Assembly (NCBI RefSeq): GCF_029395675.1
Contig: NZ_CP115184.1
Span: 1,922,001-1,986,000, forward strand
Length of the DNA: 64,000 bases
Origin: Janibacter cremeus
Lineage (GTDB): Bacteria > Actinomycetota > Actinomycetes > Actinomycetales > Dermatophilaceae
Direction: 5' to 3'
Part shown: one piece after another, positions 40,262 to 51,983 of the stretch
How the letters are laid out: every line of letters starts with the position of its first letter
Position numbering within the stretch: position 1 is the first letter of the stretch
The notes under the pieces: model-generated
What the model saw: the letters and a program-made list of their open reading frames with translations, nothing else
Told to the model about the DNA's origin: nothing
The model's database searches: none
Translations under genes and position numbers: made by a program

Positions 40262-43048
40262 TCACGAGGTGGACTTCTTGGCTGCCGTCTTCTTCGTCGC
40301 GGCCTTCTTGGTGCCCGTCTTCTTCGCCGTGGTCTTCTTGGCGGTCTTCTTCGTCGACTTCTTCGCACTCTTCTTGCGGGTGCTCGGGCCCTTGGCCCGC
40401 TTGTCGGCGAGCAGCTCGAAGGCGCGCTCGGCGGTGATCGTCTCCGGGTCGTCCTCACGACGGAGCGTCGCGTTGGTCTCCCCGTCGGTGACGTACGGGC
40501 CGAAGCGGCCGTCCTTGACGATGACGGCCTTGCCGCTGGCCGGGTCCTCGCCGAATTCCTTCAGCGGGGGCTTGGCCGCGCGACCACGTCGCTTCGGCTG
40601 CGCGTAGAGGGCCATCGCCTCCTCGAGGGTGATCGTGAAGATCTGCTCCTCGGTCTCCATCGAGCGCGAGTCCGTGCCCTTCTTCAGGTACGGGCCGTAG
40701 CGGCCGTTCTGCGCGGTGACCTCCACCTCGACCTGGGTCTCGGTGCCGTCCTCGGCCGTCTTCGTCTCGGTCACGGTGCCCACGACGCGCGGCAGCGAGA
40801 GCAGCTCCAGCGCAGTCGGCAGCTCGATGGTCGCCGGGTCCATGCTCTTGAAGAGCGAGGCCGTGCGCGGCTTGACCTTGGCCTTGCCCTTCTTGGGCTT
40901 CTCCTCGTCCTCCTCGAGCACCTCGGTGACGAAGGGTCCGTAGCGACCGGTCTTGACGATGATGTCGCGCCCGGTCCCCGGGTCCTGCCCGAGGACGCGA
41001 CCGTCGTCGGCGGCCTGGGCGAGCAGCTCGCGGGCCATCGCCGGCGTCAGCTCGTCCGGGGGGACGTCGTCGTTGATGGTGGCGCGCTTGGGCTTCGGCT
41101 CGGTCGTCGCCCCGTCGGTGACCTCGCCGGTCGCCGGGTCGACCCCGGTGGGCACGACCTCCTCGACGTAGGGGCCGTAGCGGCCGACGCGCACGACGAT
41201 CCCGTCGCCGATGTCGATGGTGGAGATCGCCCGCGCGTCGATGTCGCCGAGGTCGGAGACGAGGTCCGCCAGCCCCTCGGTGCCGTCGGCGCCGTAGTAG
41301 AAGCGCTGCAACCAGGCGGCGCGCTCCGCGGAGCCGGACGCGATCTCGTCGAGGTCCTCCTCCATCGATGCGGTGAAGTCGTAGTCGACGAGGCGGGTGA
41401 AGTGCACCTCCATCAGCCGGGTGACGGCGAAGGCCAGCCACGTCGGGACGAGCGCGGACCCCTTCCTGCGCACGTACCCGCGGTCCTGGATCGTGCTGAT
41501 CGTCGAGGCGTACGTCGAGGGGCGCCCGATCCCCTTCTCCTCCATGGTCTTCACCAGCGAGGCCTCGGTGTAGCGGGCCGGCGGTGAGGTCTCGTGGCCG
41601 GACGCGGTGGCGTCGACGACGTCGAGGTCCGCGCCCTCGGTGACCTTCGGGAGGCGGGCCTCGCCCCCCTTCGCCCCCTTGGTCTCGGGCTCGTCGGTGC
41701 CCTCCTCGTACGCCGCGAGGAATCCCTTGAAGGTGATGACGGTGCCGGAGGCGGAGTACTCGGCGGTCGTGGCGACCTCGCAGCCGCCGAGGTCCGCGGT
41801 GACCTTGATCGTCGCGGTCGAGCCCTTGGCGTCGGCCATCTGGGAGGCGATGGTGCGCTTCCAGATCAGCTCGTAGAGCCGGAACTCGTCGCCGCGCAGC
41901 TCACCGGCGACCTGCGCCGGGGTGCGGAATCGGTCACCGGCGGGACGGATCGCCTCGTGCGCCTCCTGGGCGTTCTTGGCCTTCTTGCCGTACATCCGCG
42001 GCGACTCCGGGACGAAGTCCGCGCCGTACATGTCGCGGGCCTGCCCGCGGGCGGCGGAGACGGCCGAGCCCGACAGGTTGGTGCTGTCGGTACGCATGTA
42101 GGTGATGTAGCCGTTCTCGTACAGCCGCTGGGCGACGCGCATGGCGTCGCGGGAGCCGAGGCCGAGCTTGCGGCCGGCCTCCTGCTGCAGCGTCGAGGTG
42201 GTGAAGGGGGCGTACGGGCGGCGCGTGTACGGCTTCTCGGCGACCGAGCCCACCGTGGCGGTGGCGGCGATCGTCGCCTCGGCGACGGCCGTGGCGGCCC
42301 GCTCGTCGAGGTGGCGGGCGGCGCCCTTGAGGGCACCGGTGTCGTCGAAGTCACGGCCGGCGGCGACCTTCGTCCCGTCGAGGGAGGACAGGCGGGCGGC
42401 GAAGGGGGCGGTGCCGGCGGAGAACTTCCCCTCGACGTCCCAGTAGGAGGCGGTGGTGAAGGCCATCCGCTCCCGCTCGCGCTCGACGACGATGCGGGTG
42501 GCGACGGATTGGACGCGGCCGGCCGAGAGCCCGGCCTTGACCTTGCGCCACAGCACCGGCGAGACCTCGTAGCCGTAGAGGCGGTCGAGGATGCGGCGCG
42601 ACTCCTGGGCGTCGACGAGGTGCAGGTCGAGCTCGCGGGTGTCCTCGACGGCCCTCTCGATGGCCTCCTGGGTGATCTCGTGGAAGACCATCCGCTTGAC
42701 CGGGACCTTGGGTTTGAGGGTCTCCAGGAGGTGCCAGGCGATGGCCTCGCCCTCCCGGTCCTCATCCGTGGCGAGGTAGAGGGTGTCGGCGTCCTTGAGC
42801 AGGCGCTTGAGCTCGGTGACCTTCTTCTTCTTGTCCGGGTCGACGACGTAATAGGGCTCGAAGCCCTCCTCGATGTTGACCCCGAAGCGACCGAAGGGCC
42901 CCTTCTTCATCTCCGCGGGCATCTCCGACGGGGTCGGGATGTCCCGGATGTGCCCCACCGACGCCTCGACGACGAAGTCACTGCCGAGGTACCCCGCGAT
43001 CGTCTTGGCCTTGGCTGGCGACTCGACGATGACGAGCTTGCTGGCCAT
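40262..43048 (-). CDS. topA: DNA topoisomerase I
   Basis: 928 residues; relaxes negative supercoils. The TOPRIM domain starts KLVIVESPAKAKTIAGYLG and has LATDEDREGEAIAWHL (acidic triad). AGRVQSVATRIVVERE follows; the catalytic Tyr is in NGYITYMRTDSTNLSG. Instead of Cys4 zinc fingers, the C-terminus has repeated NGRYGPYLK-type topo_C modules (YGPYVEEVVP, TGRYGPFVTEV, NGRYGPYLKKG, DGRFGPYVTDG). A Lys/Ala/Thr-rich tail of about 35 residues follows, as in actinobacterial TopA, and probably binds DNA. AGAAGGGG precedes the ATG at 43048. Confidence 0.97.
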   Translation of the reverse strand: MASKLVIVESPAKAKTIAGYLGSDFVVEASVGHIRDIPTPSEMPAEMKKGPFGRFGVNIEEGFEPYYVVDPDKKKKVTELKRLLKDADTLYLATDEDREGEAIAWHLLETLKPKVPVKRMVFHEITQEAIERAVEDTRELDLHLVDAQESRRILDRLYGYEVSPVLWRKVKAGLSAGRVQSVATRIVVERERERMAFTTASYWDVEGKFSAGTAPFAARLSSLDGTKVAAGRDFDDTGALKGAARHLDERAATAVAEATIAATATVGSVAEKPYTRRPYAPFTTSTLQQEAGRKLGLGSRDAMRVAQRLYENGYITYMRTDSTNLSGSAVSAARGQARDMYGADFVPESPRMYGKKAKNAQEAHEAIRPAGDRFRTPAQVAGELRGDEFRLYELIWKRTIASQMADAKGSTATIKVTADLGGCEVATTAEYSASGTVITFKGFLAAYEEGTDEPETKGAKGGEARLPKVTEGADLDVVDATASGHETSPPARYTEASLVKTMEEKGIGRPSTYASTISTIQDRGYVRRKGSALVPTWLAFAVTRLMEVHFTRLVDYDFTASMEEDLDEIASGSAERAAWLQRFYYGADGTEGLADLVSDLGDIDARAISTIDIGDGIVVRVGRYGPYVEEVVPTGVDPATGEVTDGATTEPKPKRATINDDVPPDELTPAMARELLAQAADDGRVLGQDPGTGRDIIVKTGRYGPFVTEVLEEDEEKPKKGKAKVKPRTASLFKSMDPATIELPTALELLSLPRVVGTVTETKTAEDGTETQVEVEVTAQNGRYGPYLKKGTDSRSMETEEQIFTITLEEAMALYAQPKRRGRAAKPPLKEFGEDPASGKAVIVKDGRFGPYVTDGETNATLRREDDPETITAERAFELLADKRAKGPSTRKKSAKKSTKKTAKKTTAKKTGTKKAATKKTAAKKSTS

Positions 43049-43216
43049 GTGTGCCCCTTCTCCCGACCCCACGTGCAGCGGATTCGTCGCTGCCTCGACG
43101 TGCGGTCACTCTCGCGCAGACCGTACTACGCCCAGCAGGGCGTCCCTGTCGGTCCCCGGGAGGCTGGGACCAGCACACGGCTGGATTTTCATTGAACCTT
43201 AAAGTATTATCGGGGT

Positions 43217-44005
43217 ATGACGACGACCCCGCCCGTGCTCTTCCTGTCCCACGGCGCCCCACCGCTGGCCGACGACGCCCGGTGGACCGCCGAGCTCGCC
43301 CGCTGGTCCGGCTCCTTCGAGAAGCCGAAGAACATCCTCATGGTGTCTGCCCACTGGGAGAACGCCCCGGTGACGGTCAGCCCCACCCGCACCCGGGTCC
43401 CGCTCACGTACGACTTCTGGGGCTTCCCCCAGCACTACTACGAGGTCACCTACGACGCGCCGCTGGCGCCCGACCTCGCCTCCGAGGTCACCTCCCTCCT
43501 CGGGGCGAAGGGGGTCGACGTGCGCCGCGACGAGACCCGCGGCCTGGACCACGGCGCCTACGTTCCGCTGGTGGAGATGTACCCCGACGCGGACGTCCCG
43601 GTGCTGCAGATGTCCATGCCGACCCTCGACCCGCACGAGCTGACCGAGCTCGGCCGCTCGCTGGCCCCGCTGCGCGACCAGGGCACGCTCATCGTCGGCT
43701 CCGGGTTCACCACCCACAACCTGCGCTGGTTCAACCCGCGCCTCGGCCCGGACACGCGGCCGCCGAGCGCCTCCAGCGAGTTCGACCACTGGGCACGCGA
43801 GACGGTCGGCTCCGGTGACCTCGACACCCTCGAGCGGATGCTCGAGGTCGCCCCGGCCGCGCACGAGGCGCACCCGCGCACCGAGCACTGGGCACCGCTG
43901 TACGTCGCCGCCGGCGCCGCCGACGCCTCCGGCGCCACCGAGCGCACCACCGCGGTCGACGGCTTCTGGTTCGGCCTGTCGAAGCGCTCCTGGCAGTTCG
44001 CCTGA
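43217..44005 (+). CDS. DODA-type extradiol ring-opening dioxygenase (LigB fold)
   Basis: 262 residues. The start VLFLSHGAPPLADDARW and MVSAHWE give metal-binding His residues; LDHGAYVPLVEMYPDADVPV and VGSGFTTHNLRW supply further conserved His. This matches 4,5-DOPA dioxygenase-like enzymes that cleave catechols using Fe(II) or Zn. The physiological substrate is unknown. The ATG is exactly 6 bases after TATTAT (43205-43210), a clear leaderless promoter. The AT-rich stretch TTGAACCTTAAAG just upstream stands out from the GC-rich surroundings and may be an operator. Confidence 0.88.
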   Translation: MTTTPPVLFLSHGAPPLADDARWTAELARWSGSFEKPKNILMVSAHWENAPVTVSPTRTRVPLTYDFWGFPQHYYEVTYDAPLAPDLASEVTSLLGAKGVDVRRDETRGLDHGAYVPLVEMYPDADVPVLQMSMPTLDPHELTELGRSLAPLRDQGTLIVGSGFTTHNLRWFNPRLGPDTRPPSASSEFDHWARETVGSGDLDTLERMLEVAPAAHEAHPRTEHWAPLYVAAGAADASGATERTTAVDGFWFGLSKRSWQFA

Positions 44006-44064
44006 CCCCTCCGCGGCAGAACGACGAGGAGGGCCGGGCCCCGGAGGGTTCCTGACCCCCTTCC

Positions 44065-46083
44065 TCACTCCCCCGCCGGCACGGCCCGCGGGTCGAGCAG
44101 CACGTCCTCCTGGTCCATCGGTGCGACGAACTGCGCCTCGTACAGGCGCGCGTAGGCGCCGCCGCGCTCGAGCAGCCGCTCGTGCGGTCCCTGCTCGACG
44201 ATCCGTCCGGACTCCATGACGAGGATGACGTCGGCGTCGCGGATCGTGGACAGCCGGTGCGCGATGACGAAGGACGTCCGCTGCCCCCGCAGGGCGCGCA
44301 TCGCGTCCTGGACGAGCTTCTCCGTGCGGGTGTCGACCGAGCTGGTGGCCTCGTCGAGGATGAGCAGGTCCGGGTCGGAGAGGAAGGCCCGGGCGATCGT
44401 GATCAGCTGCTTCTCCCCCGCGCTGATGTTGGTCGCCCCGTCCGTGAGCACGGTGTCGTAGCCGTCCGGGAGGGAGTGGACGAAGCGATCGACGAAGGTC
44501 GCCTCGGCGGCCTCGCGCACGTCCTCGAGCTCTGCACCCGGGCGGCCGTAGGCGATGTTCTCCCCGATGGTCCCGCCGAAGAGCCACGTGTCCTGCAGGA
44601 CCATGCCGATGCGCGAGCGCAGCCCGGCCCGGGACATCTGCGTGATGTCGACACCGTCGAGGGTGATCCGCCCGGCGTCGAGCTCGTAGAAGCGCAGGAC
44701 GAGGTTGACCAGCGTCGTCTTGCCCGCACCGGTGGGACCGACGATCGCCACCGTCTGCCCCGGCTCGACGTGCAGGTCGAGGTCCTCGATGAGCGGCGCG
44801 TCCGGCGAGTAGGAGAAGGAGACGCCCTCGAGGGCGACACGACCGTCCGAGCGCTCCGGCACCACCGGCGCCACCGGGTCGGGTCGCTGCTCCTGCGCGT
44901 CGAGCACCTCGAAGACCCGCTCGGCCGACGCGACCCCGGACTGGACGAGGTTGGCCATCGACGCCAGCTGGGTGATCGGCATCGTGAACTGGCGCGAGTA
45001 CTGGATGAAGGCGACGACGCTGCCGAGGGTGAGGACTCCGCCGGCGACCTGCAGACCGCCGACGACGGCGACGAGCACGTAGGTGAGGTTCCCGACGAAC
45101 ATCATCACGGGCATGATCACGCCGGAGACGAACTGCGCCCCGAAGGTCGCTCCCCGCAGCGCCTCGTTGCGCTCCTCGAAGGTCGCGGTCACCTCCTCCT
45201 GCCGGCCGAAGACCTTGACCAGCTCGTGCCCGCTGAAGGTCTCCTCGACGATCGAGTTCACCTCGCCGGTGGTCGCCCACTGCTCCTTGAAGTAACGCTG
45301 GCTGCGGGTGCCGATGACCTTCGTCACCCAGATCGAGACCGGGATGGTCACCAGGGCGATGACCGCCAGCAACGGCGAGATGGAGAACATCATCGCGAGC
45401 ATCGCCACGACCATGACGAGGTTGGTGAGCATCTGGCCCAGGGTCTGCTGGACCGACTGGGCGAGGTTGTCGATGTCGTTGGTGACCCGACTGAGCAGCT
45501 CGCCGCGCGGCTGCCTGTCCAGGTAGGGCAGGGGAAGCGTGTGCAGCTTGTCCTCGACGTCCCGGCGCAGGTCGCTGATCACCCGGTTGACCGCGACGAC
45601 GACGAGCCGGTTCTGCACGAAGGTGAGCACCCCCGCGCCGGCGTAGAGGGCCGCCGCGAGGAGCAGCACGCGACCGATGGCCTCGAGGTCCATGCCCTGA
45701 CCGGGCACGAGGTCGGGGACGCCGCTGACCATGTCGGCCACCTGGTCGCGCCCGGCCCGGCGCAACCGCTCGACCGCCTGCTCCTTCGAGGTCCCGGCCG
45801 GCAGCCGCTCGCCGACGACACCTGCGAAGACGAGGTCGGTCGCCCGTCCGAGCAGGCGCGGGCCGATGGCGACGAGCACCACGCCGACGACGGCGAAGGA
45901 GGTCGCCAGGGCGACGACCGCGCGCTGGGGGCGCAGCAGGCCCGCGAGGCGGCGAGCGGACGCGGCGAAGTCGGCGGGCTTCTCCACCGGCACGCCGAGA
46001 CCGGCGCCGGGCGGCCCCCCGCGCGGTGCGGGCTGCCTGCGGGCCGCGGCCGCCTTCTCCTCCTCTGTGGGGACCTCGCTCAT
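44065..46083 (-). CDS. ABC exporter half, canonical catalytic Glu
   Basis: 672 residues: six-helix exporter domain (about 45-380) and an ATPase domain with Walker A GPTGAGKTTLVNLV, Walker B plus Glu in LLILDEATSSVD, and H-loop IAHRLSTI. The signature is altered (ISAGEKQ instead of LSGGQ). It overlaps the partner half by 4 bases (ATGA). The two should form a TmrAB/BmrCD-like heterodimer; see the partner for the degenerate Walker B. The N-terminal 40 residues are Pro/Gly/Ala-rich and probably disordered. The substrate is unknown (lipid or drug). Confidence 0.92.
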   Translation of the reverse strand: MSEVPTEEEKAAAARRQPAPRGGPPGAGLGVPVEKPADFAASARRLAGLLRPQRAVVALATSFAVVGVVLVAIGPRLLGRATDLVFAGVVGERLPAGTSKEQAVERLRRAGRDQVADMVSGVPDLVPGQGMDLEAIGRVLLLAAALYAGAGVLTFVQNRLVVVAVNRVISDLRRDVEDKLHTLPLPYLDRQPRGELLSRVTNDIDNLAQSVQQTLGQMLTNLVMVVAMLAMMFSISPLLAVIALVTIPVSIWVTKVIGTRSQRYFKEQWATTGEVNSIVEETFSGHELVKVFGRQEEVTATFEERNEALRGATFGAQFVSGVIMPVMMFVGNLTYVLVAVVGGLQVAGGVLTLGSVVAFIQYSRQFTMPITQLASMANLVQSGVASAERVFEVLDAQEQRPDPVAPVVPERSDGRVALEGVSFSYSPDAPLIEDLDLHVEPGQTVAIVGPTGAGKTTLVNLVLRFYELDAGRITLDGVDITQMSRAGLRSRIGMVLQDTWLFGGTIGENIAYGRPGAELEDVREAAEATFVDRFVHSLPDGYDTVLTDGATNISAGEKQLITIARAFLSDPDLLILDEATSSVDTRTEKLVQDAMRALRGQRTSFVIAHRLSTIRDADVILVMESGRIVEQGPHERLLERGGAYARLYEAQFVAPMDQEDVLLDPRAVPAGE

Positions 46084-47807
46084 GCCACCTCCTCGGTGGC
46101 CTGCGACTCGACGATCTCCACGTAGGTCGGGCACTCCCGCAACAGCTCCGCGTGGGTGCCGTGCCCCACGACGCGGCCGTCCTCGAGGACGACGATCTGG
46201 TCGGCATCCATGATCGAGGCGACACGCTGGGCCACGACGAGGACCGTGGCCTCCCGGGTCCACGGGCGAAGGGCGGCGCGCACCCGGGCGTCGGTCGCGA
46301 CGTCGAGCGCGGAGAAGGAGTCGTCGAAGAGGTAGACATCGGGTCGTCGCACGATCGCGCGGGCCATCGCGAGGCGCTGGCGCTGCCCTCCTGACAGGGT
46401 GCCACCCCCTTGCCCGACGGGGGCGTCGAGGCCGCCCTGCTCGCGGACGAAGTCGGCGGCACGGGCCACCTCCAGGGCCACCCACAGGTCCTCGTCGCTC
46501 GCGTCGGGGGCACCCTGTCGCAGGTTGTCGCCGACCGTGCCGGCGAAGAGGAAGGCGCGCTGGGGCACCAGCCCGATACGTGCCCACACGTCCTCGAGGG
46601 CCGCGTCGCGGACGTCGACCCCACCGAGCCGCACCGCTCCGGAGGTGACGTCGTAGAGACGGGGGACGAGCCCGACGAGGGTGCTCTTGCCGGCGCCGGT
46701 GGACCCGATGACGGCCGTCGTCGTCCCCGGCCGGGCGACGAGGTCGATGTCGTGGAGGACGGGCACGTCGGCACCGGGGTAGGTGAAGGTGACTCCCTCC
46801 AGGCGTACCTCGAGCGGACCGTCGGGCACCGCCACCGGGACGGCCGGCGGGGCGACGCCGGACGGGGTGTCGAGCACCTCGACGATGCGCCCGGACGCCA
46901 CGGCCGCGCGCGGGATCATCATCGTCATCATGGTGGCCATGACGACCGACATGAGGATCTGGGTCAGGTAGGTCATGAAGGCGGTGAGCGACCCGACGCT
47001 CATCTGACCGGCGTCGATGCGCTGCGCGCCGAACCAGACGACGACGACGGTCGAGAGGTTGAGCACGAGCATCGCGAAGGGGAAGACGCTCGCGAAGAGG
47101 TTGCCGACCCGCACGGCCGAGGCGGTGTACTCCCGGTTGGCCTCGGCGAAGCGGTCGCGCTCGTCCTGCTCGCGCACGAACGCGCGCACGACCCGCACCC
47201 CGGTGATCTGCTCCCGCAGGATCCGGTTGACCGAGTCGACGCTCTCCTGCATCGTGCGGAAGCCCGGCAGCATGCGGCTCACGAGCAGCCCGACGCCGAC
47301 CCCGAGGACCGGCACCGCGACGGCGACGAGCCACGAGAGTCCGACGTCCTCCTGCAGGGCCATGATGATGCCGCCGACCATCATGATCGGCGCGCTGAGC
47401 ATCATCGACAGGCCGAGGTTGGTCACCAGCTGCACCTGCTGGACGTCGTTGGTGCTGCGGGAGATCAGCGTCGCGGCGCCGAAGCGGTTCACCTCCTGCG
47501 CGCTGAACCGGCCGACCCCGGCGAAGACGTCGGAGCGCACCTGCGCCGACAGGCCGGAGGAGCACCGCGAGGCGATCCACGCGACCCCGATCGTGGCGAC
47601 GACCTGGACCAGCGAGACCCCCAGCATCACCGCGCCGGCGCGCAGGATGAACCCGGTGTCCCCCACCGCCACGCCCTCGTCGATGATCCGGCCGTTGAGG
47701 CTCGGCAGGGCCAGGGCCGCGAGGGTGCCCAGGAGCTGGAGCGCGACGAGACCCACGAGCAACCCCGGCCGGGCGCCGAGGTGCGTGCGCCACAGACGGA
47801 CCAGCAC
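46080..47807 (-). CDS. ABC exporter half, degenerate catalytic site
   Basis: 575 residues: six-helix domain starting LVRLWRTHLGARPGLLVGLV, and an ATPase with Walker A GSTGAGKSTLVGLV and normal signature LSGGQRQRLAMARA. The Walker B region reads VYLFDDSFSALD, where Asp replaces the catalytic Glu. In heterodimeric exporters one composite site is inactive in this way: this half gives the faulty Walker B, the partner the faulty signature. The GTG at 47807 has GAGGGGG upstream. An in-frame extension upstream would translate the 30-bp tandem repeat and is unlikely. Confidence 0.9.
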   Translation of the reverse strand: MLVRLWRTHLGARPGLLVGLVALQLLGTLAALALPSLNGRIIDEGVAVGDTGFILRAGAVMLGVSLVQVVATIGVAWIASRCSSGLSAQVRSDVFAGVGRFSAQEVNRFGAATLISRSTNDVQQVQLVTNLGLSMMLSAPIMMVGGIIMALQEDVGLSWLVAVAVPVLGVGVGLLVSRMLPGFRTMQESVDSVNRILREQITGVRVVRAFVREQDERDRFAEANREYTASAVRVGNLFASVFPFAMLVLNLSTVVVVWFGAQRIDAGQMSVGSLTAFMTYLTQILMSVVMATMMTMMIPRAAVASGRIVEVLDTPSGVAPPAVPVAVPDGPLEVRLEGVTFTYPGADVPVLHDIDLVARPGTTTAVIGSTGAGKSTLVGLVPRLYDVTSGAVRLGGVDVRDAALEDVWARIGLVPQRAFLFAGTVGDNLRQGAPDASDEDLWVALEVARAADFVREQGGLDAPVGQGGGTLSGGQRQRLAMARAIVRRPDVYLFDDSFSALDVATDARVRAALRPWTREATVLVVAQRVASIMDADQIVVLEDGRVVGHGTHAELLRECPTYVEIVESQATEEVA

Positions 47808-47830
47808 GACTACCCCCTCATCCCCACGCT

Positions 47831-47920
47831 CGCCCCACCCGCGGTCCCGCTCCCTGAGGACGCCCCACCCGCGGCCCCGCTCCCTGAGGAGGCCCCACCC
47901 GCGGTCCCGCTCCCTGAGGA
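47831..47920. repeat. 30-bp tandem repeat, three copies
   Basis: Units at 47831-47860, 47861-47890 and 47891-47920 differ at one or two positions. Each contains CCCCACCCGCGG and CCGCTCCCTGAGGA. They lie between the methyltransferase stop and the ABC start. A short palindrome, GCTTGC GCA GCAAGC, follows. Confidence 0.9.
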
Positions 47921-47949
47921 GCTTGCGCAGCAAGCGTCTCGAAGGGACC

Positions 47950-49470
47950 TCACGGCAGCACGAGGAACCCGTCCGCGACGAGTCCCCGCAGGAGCGTGAC
48001 GCCCGCCTCGAGCGCCTCGTCGGTGGGCCGCTCGAGCAGCCCGGAGATCGCGACGAGCGACTGGCGTGCGGTCAGCTCGCCATCGCACACCGAGACCAGG
48101 GCGGCGTCGAGCGTGTCGAGACGGACGACGCGGCCCAGTCCCCCGCCCTGCCGGAGCAGGATGACGTTGGGGTCGGTGGCGCCGGGCTCCGCGTGCGTCT
48201 CCGTGGTGACGTCCGCCGCGGACCGCCAGGCGGTGTCGAGCACCTCGTCGTCGGTCATGCCGGCGAGCCGGTCCCGGGCGGCGAGGCCCGCGGCGACGGT
48301 GGGGCCCATCGGTGCCGCGACCGGGCCGGTCGCCTCCACGAGGTCGACGAAGGGGGCCCGCTCGCTCGTCGGTCGGTGCAGCGTGATGATCCCGAAGCCG
48401 ATCTCACTCACGCCCCGGGTCGCGAAGTCGTCGAGCCATGCGCCGACGAGTGCGTCGTACTCGGGGGTGCCGGGCCGGTGGCCGCCGTCACGGGCCCACA
48501 GCTCGGCGTACTCCGCCGGGTCCTGCACGTCCCGCTGGACCACCCAGGCGTCCAGGCCGCTCTCGGCGACCCACTCGCCGACCCGCTCACGCCAGTCCTG
48601 CCCGGCGACGGTCTCCCAGTTGCCGAGCAGCTGCGCCACCCCGCCCGGGGAGAGGTGGGCCCCGACTCCCTTCGTCAGGGCCGCGACGACGCCGTCACCG
48701 GCGGCACCGCCGTCCCGGTACTCGTAGAGCGGCACGCCCTCCGCCCGCGGCGTGATGACGAAGGGGGGATTGCTCACGATGAGGTCGAAGGTCTCGCCGG
48801 CCACCGGGTCGAGGAAGGACCCGGAGCGCAGGTCCCACTCGACGCCGTTGAGGCCGGCGTTGAACTCGGCGTAGCGCAGCGCCCGCTGCGACAGGTCGGT
48901 GGCGACGACCGACTCCGCGTGTCCCGACAGGTGGAGCGCCTGCACGCCGGAACCGGTGCCGAGGTCGAGAGCCCGGGCCACCGGGGTCCGGGGCGTCCAC
49001 GAGGCCAGCGTCGTCGACGCACCGCCGATGCCGAGGACGTGGTCGACCGGCAGGGGCTCGCTGCGCAGGTGCTGGAAGAGCGCAGGGGGGTCGGAGGCGA
49101 TCCACCAGCTGTGCCCGAGGTCGTCGCCGTAGGGCCGCAGGTCGCAGGTCGCGACGAGGTGCGCACCGTGCGGCTCGACGATGCGCAGGGCGATCGCCCC
49201 GGTCACGCCGGTCCGCGGCAGCGCGGCCCCGAGGGTGTCGGCGGGGATGGGCAGCCCCAGCCCGAAGCAGCCGATGAGCACGCCGAGCGGATCACTCGCC
49301 CCGACGACGACCCGCCTGGCCGGCAGCGGCTGCTCCCGGCCGAGGGCGTCGGCCGCGAGACCACCCAGGCGCTCCCGGACGGCGTCGACGCGGAAGTCTG
49401 CCGCGGCCAGGTCCTCGCGGAGCTGCTCGAGGAGGGCTGGGTCGATACGGAGGTTCGCCGAGGAGGTCAC
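47950..49470 (-). CDS. Class I SAM-dependent methyltransferase (HemK/PrmC-like fold)
   Basis: 506 residues. The central domain has the SAM loop ALDLGTGSGVQALHL near residue 165 and the catalytic IVSNPPFVITP, the NPPF motif of enzymes methylating amide or amino groups (glutamine in release factors, or exocyclic bases in rRNA). Flanking domains of about 150 residues on each side are actinobacteria-type and unassigned. The substrate is unknown. The GTG is 6 bases after TAGGCT (49477-49482), a leaderless pattern. Confidence 0.85.
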   Translation of the reverse strand: MTSSANLRIDPALLEQLREDLAAADFRVDAVRERLGGLAADALGREQPLPARRVVVGASDPLGVLIGCFGLGLPIPADTLGAALPRTGVTGAIALRIVEPHGAHLVATCDLRPYGDDLGHSWWIASDPPALFQHLRSEPLPVDHVLGIGGASTTLASWTPRTPVARALDLGTGSGVQALHLSGHAESVVATDLSQRALRYAEFNAGLNGVEWDLRSGSFLDPVAGETFDLIVSNPPFVITPRAEGVPLYEYRDGGAAGDGVVAALTKGVGAHLSPGGVAQLLGNWETVAGQDWRERVGEWVAESGLDAWVVQRDVQDPAEYAELWARDGGHRPGTPEYDALVGAWLDDFATRGVSEIGFGIITLHRPTSERAPFVDLVEATGPVAAPMGPTVAAGLAARDRLAGMTDDEVLDTAWRSAADVTTETHAEPGATDPNVILLRQGGGLGRVVRLDTLDAALVSVCDGELTARQSLVAISGLLERPTDEALEAGVTLLRGLVADGFLVLP

Positions 49471-49479
49471 GGCACGAGC

Positions 49480-51819
<2,340 letters not shown>

Positions 51820-51941
51820 GCCATCCTCCTTGATGGACGAGCGTCACGGCCGGAGTCACGTGTGAGGGCGACCACAGCCGTGGGCACACCCTAGCGCCGG
51901 AAGGCTTCTCGCGTGGGAACTGCGGATGACGGGTGGTCACT

Positions 51942-51972
51942 CCCCCTTCGCCTCCACGCAGGGCGAAGGGGG
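51942..51972 (-). terminator. Strong stem-loop after the dehydrogenase/membrane-protein operon
   Basis: CCCCCTTCGCC, 9-base loop, GGCGAAGGGGG: a perfect 11-bp stem 12 bases after the stop at 51984. There is no T-run. It would also act for readthrough toward hppA. Confidence 0.6.
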
Positions 51973-51983
51973 CGCACCCCCCG

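Noticed and set aside
47831..47920. CRISPR array
   Set aside because: The units are directly adjacent with no spacers, there are only three, and no cas genes lie nearby.
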